NCBI RefSeq assembly: GCF_000956505.1
Contig: NZ_JYIX01000036.1
Location: forward strand, 62,001-126,000
DNA: 64,000 nt
Origin: Microbacterium azadirachtae
GTDB lineage: Bacteria; Actinomycetota; Actinomycetes; Actinomycetales; Microbacteriaceae
Direction: 5' to 3'
The translations under genes and the position numbers were made by a program. A model generated the notes under the pieces. It was not told the DNA's origin, searched no databases, and saw nothing but the letters and a program-made list of their open reading frames with translations. Shown piece by piece: positions 62,262-64,000 of the stretch (position 1 is its first letter; every line of letters begins with the position of its first letter).

Positions 62262-63290
62262 GTGCGCCGGCCGTCCGCGATCCCCTCTCCCGCGCCTCCG
62301 GTCGAGCCGGAGCGTCCGGCAGGGGCGCAGCCGTTCGACGGCGCACGGAGACGGGCGACGGGCTTCGGCATCGACGCCTCCGCGGGTCCTGAGATGGACG
62401 CGATCCCGGCCGTACCGGATGATGCCGACACGACCGCGCCGATCCTGCTCGACCGCGGGGCCTCCGCCGTCTCCTCGACCGCGCGGGAGCGTGCGGAGGA
62501 GGCGGATCCGACGGCAGCGCAGGACGACGTGCCGCTGACCGCGCGCGACCTCTGGCATGCGACCAGGGCGCGCCGCAAGGCGCTGCGCACCGAGATCCGC
62601 CGCTTCACCCAGCGCTCCCGGCGCCGGAGGATCGGCTGGATCGTAGGAGCGGCGCTCGCCCTGCTCGTCGTGGGCGGCAGTATCGGCGCGGCGTACAGCC
62701 CGCTGTTCGCGGTGGAGACCGTCACGGTCGAGGGGACGAGTGCGCTCAAGGCCGCCGACGTGCAGAAGGCGCTGTCGGGGCAGGTCGGCAGGCCGCTGGC
62801 GCTCGTGGACTCCAGCGCCGTCAAGGCTGCGCTCGTCGCGTTCCCCCTGATCGAGACCTACCGCCTGGAGGCGCACCCTCCGCACGACCTCGTGGTGCGG
62901 ATCGTGGAGCGCACGCCGGTCGGCGTCCTCCAAGCCGATGACGGTCGGTTCACGGTCGTCGACGCCGCAGGAGTCGCCCTCTCGACCGCGGAGGCGCGGC
63001 CCGCCGGTTACGCCCTGATCGACGTCGCCGGCGGCACAGGGTCCAAGGCGTTCGCCGCGGTGGGCACAGCCCTCCGCTCGCTGCCCGCCGAGTTGCGCGG
63101 CCAGGTCGACAGCGCCACCGCGTCGACCCCCGACGACATCGTGCTGAAGCTGTCCGGCGGCGCTCAGGTGGTGTGGGGGAGTGCGGAGCAGTCGGCCCGC
63201 AAGACCCTCTCCCTGCAGGCGCTGATGAAGGCGAACCCGAGCGCGGCGTCCTACGACGTGTCCTCGCCGGGCGTCGGAATCGTCGGCTGA
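62262..63290 (+). CDS. ftsQ: Cell division protein FtsQ/DivIB
   Basis: A 342-residue bitopic divisome protein. It has a long cytoplasmic N-terminal region of about 120 Pro/Ala/Asp-rich residues, a basic patch (RRFTQRSRRRRIGW) and a membrane helix (about 128-148). An extracellular POTRA domain follows (VETVTVEGTSALKAADV), then the FtsQ beta domain (YRLEAHPPHDLVVRIVERTPVGVL, part). GTG 62262 begins 2 bases after the murC stop. No ddl gene lies between murC and ftsQ, as is usual in actinobacteria. Confidence 0.92.
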   Translation: MRRPSAIPSPAPPVEPERPAGAQPFDGARRRATGFGIDASAGPEMDAIPAVPDDADTTAPILLDRGASAVSSTARERAEEADPTAAQDDVPLTARDLWHATRARRKALRTEIRRFTQRSRRRRIGWIVGAALALLVVGGSIGAAYSPLFAVETVTVEGTSALKAADVQKALSGQVGRPLALVDSSAVKAALVAFPLIETYRLEAHPPHDLVVRIVERTPVGVLQADDGRFTVVDAAGVALSTAEARPAGYALIDVAGGTGSKAFAAVGTALRSLPAELRGQVDSATASTPDDIVLKLSGGAQVVWGSAEQSARKTLSLQALMKANPSAASYDVSSPGVGIVG

Positions 63291-63355
63291 GCACGAATAT
63301 CCGAAACGATCGCGCCCAGGCGCGTGTCGCTTGGCTTCTGCGCGCCGTGCGCCGC

Positions 63356-63421
63356 TTACCTTCAAACCAGAAGAAAGCAATACCGGGAAATACTTTAACC
63401 TTCTGCTTGAGGTTTAAGGTT
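63356..63421 (+). promoter_or_regulatory. ftsZ promoter and dyad-rich leader
   Basis: The 166-bp ftsQ-ftsZ gap turns A+T-rich here. TTACCT (63356-63361), 17 bp and AATACC (63379-63384) make one possible promoter; TACTTT (63391-63396) is another -10 candidate. AACCTT-N13-AAGGTT (63397-63421) is an inverted repeat around the predicted start of transcription. It is a candidate site for the FtsR-like MerR regulator encoded at 32.4 kb (inference). Confidence 0.5.
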
Positions 63422-63456
63422 GCCGGCTCGGGGCTCGAAATACATCGGAGGACGGG

Positions 63457-64000
63457 ATGAGCCAGAACCAGAACTACCTTGCCGTGATCAAGGTCGTCGG
63501 TGTCGGCGGTGGCGGCGTCAACGCCGTCAATCGCATGATCGATCTCGGCCTTCGCGGCGTCGAGTTCATCGCGATCAACACCGATGCGCAGGCGCTGCTG
63601 ATGAGCGACGCCGACGTCAAGCTCGACGTCGGCCGCGACCTCACCCGCGGGCTCGGCGCAGGCGCCGACCCCGAGGTCGGACGCCGTGCCGCGGAGGACC
63701 ACGCGGAGGAGATCGAGCAGGCGCTGACCGGCGCCGACATGGTCTTCGTCACCGCTGGCGAGGGCGGAGGAACCGGCACCGGTGGCGCGCCGATCGTGGC
63801 GCGCATCGCCAAGTCGATCGGCGCCCTGACCATCGGCGTCGTGACCAAGCCCTTCTCGTTCGAGGGTCGCCGTCGGCAGAGCCAGGCCGATGCCGGCGTG
63901 GCGAAGCTGAAGGAAGAGGTCGACACCCTCATCGTGGTGCCGAACGACCGTCTTCTCGAGATCAGCGACCGCGGCATCTCGATGATCGAGGCGTTCGCGA
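63457..64000 (+). CDS. ftsZ: Cell division GTPase FtsZ, 3'-truncated by the window edge
   Basis: The first 181 codons of FtsZ, the tubulin-like protein that forms the division ring. Visible: [18 protein letters not shown] (about 10-27), [11 protein letters not shown], the tubulin signature [10 protein letters not shown] (about 104-113), FSFEGRRR and [15 protein letters not shown] lies 8 bases before the ATG. The tubulin C-terminal domain and the FtsZ tail lie beyond the window. Confidence 0.98.
   Translation, partial: MSQNQNYLAVIKVVGVGGGGVNAVNRMIDLGLRGVEFIAINTDAQALLMSDADVKLDVGRDLTRGLGAGADPEVGRRAAEDHAEEIEQALTGADMVFVTAGEGGGTGTGGAPIVARIAKSIGALTIGVVTKPFSFEGRRRQSQADAGVAKLKEEVDTLIVVPNDRLLEISDRGISMIEAFA

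Overview
The window reads as a chromosomal segment of a high-G+C actinobacterium of the Microbacteriaceae, most likely Microbacterium or a close relative. This is an inference from codon use, gene content and gene order, since no database search was possible. The strongest taxonomic signals are the actinobacterial garA-ftsR-merR cluster, a class II DAHP synthase next to a PASTA kinase, a DUF3040 gene just before mraZ, and abundant leaderless starts with a TANNNT box 6-7 bases before the start codon.

Bases 1-1562 look different: lower G+C, one truncated protein I do not recognise, and a gene-poor stretch ending at the 3' end of a tRNA-Pro(GGG). This may be the edge of an integrated element. 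From 1.7 to 18.4 kb lies a mosaic of accessory genes, many in regulator-plus-target pairs: TetR with DUF1905 and a hydrolase, ArsR with SRPBCC and YCII proteins, and a GAF-LuxR regulator with an acyl-CoA synthetase. The same stretch holds an SDR, an MFS transporter, methionine sulfoxide reductases B and A, a DUF1275 protein, an AhpD-like protein and a flavin reductase.

From 18.4 to 24.4 kb is the mutagenic translesion cassette imuA-imuB-dnaE2. From 25 to 30.4 kb are a DUF2231-Rieske fusion, a lone type IV prepilin peptidase, a CYTH protein, and a compact three-gene type III polyketide operon (synthase, methyltransferase, flavin monooxygenase). From 30.4 to 38.2 kb is central metabolism and its control: dihydrolipoyl dehydrogenase divergent from garA, two MerR regulators (one FtsR-like), an orphan ParA and pyruvate carboxylase. 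A MinD-like ATPase with a long acidic repeat-bearing N-terminus follows, coupled to peptide deformylase.

From 40.8 kb to the right edge the order matches, as far as I recall, the Mycobacterium tuberculosis interval from fadD15 to ftsZ: long-chain acyl-CoA synthetase, acyltransferase, DAHP synthase, Ser/Thr kinase, a Rv2175c-like DNA-binding protein, polyprenyl diphosphate synthase and DUF3040. The division and cell-wall (dcw) cluster then runs mraZ-rsmH-ftsL-ftsI-murF-mraY-murD-ftsW-murG-murC-ftsQ-ftsZ. murE is missing from its usual place between ftsI and murF. ftsZ runs off the right edge.

I see no CRISPR array, no insertion sequence, no rRNA and no obvious new defence or mobile system. 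The most interesting items are the candidate operators, the type III PKS operon, the missing murE, the leaderless-gene pattern, and the MraZ-box and ftsZ leader regions.
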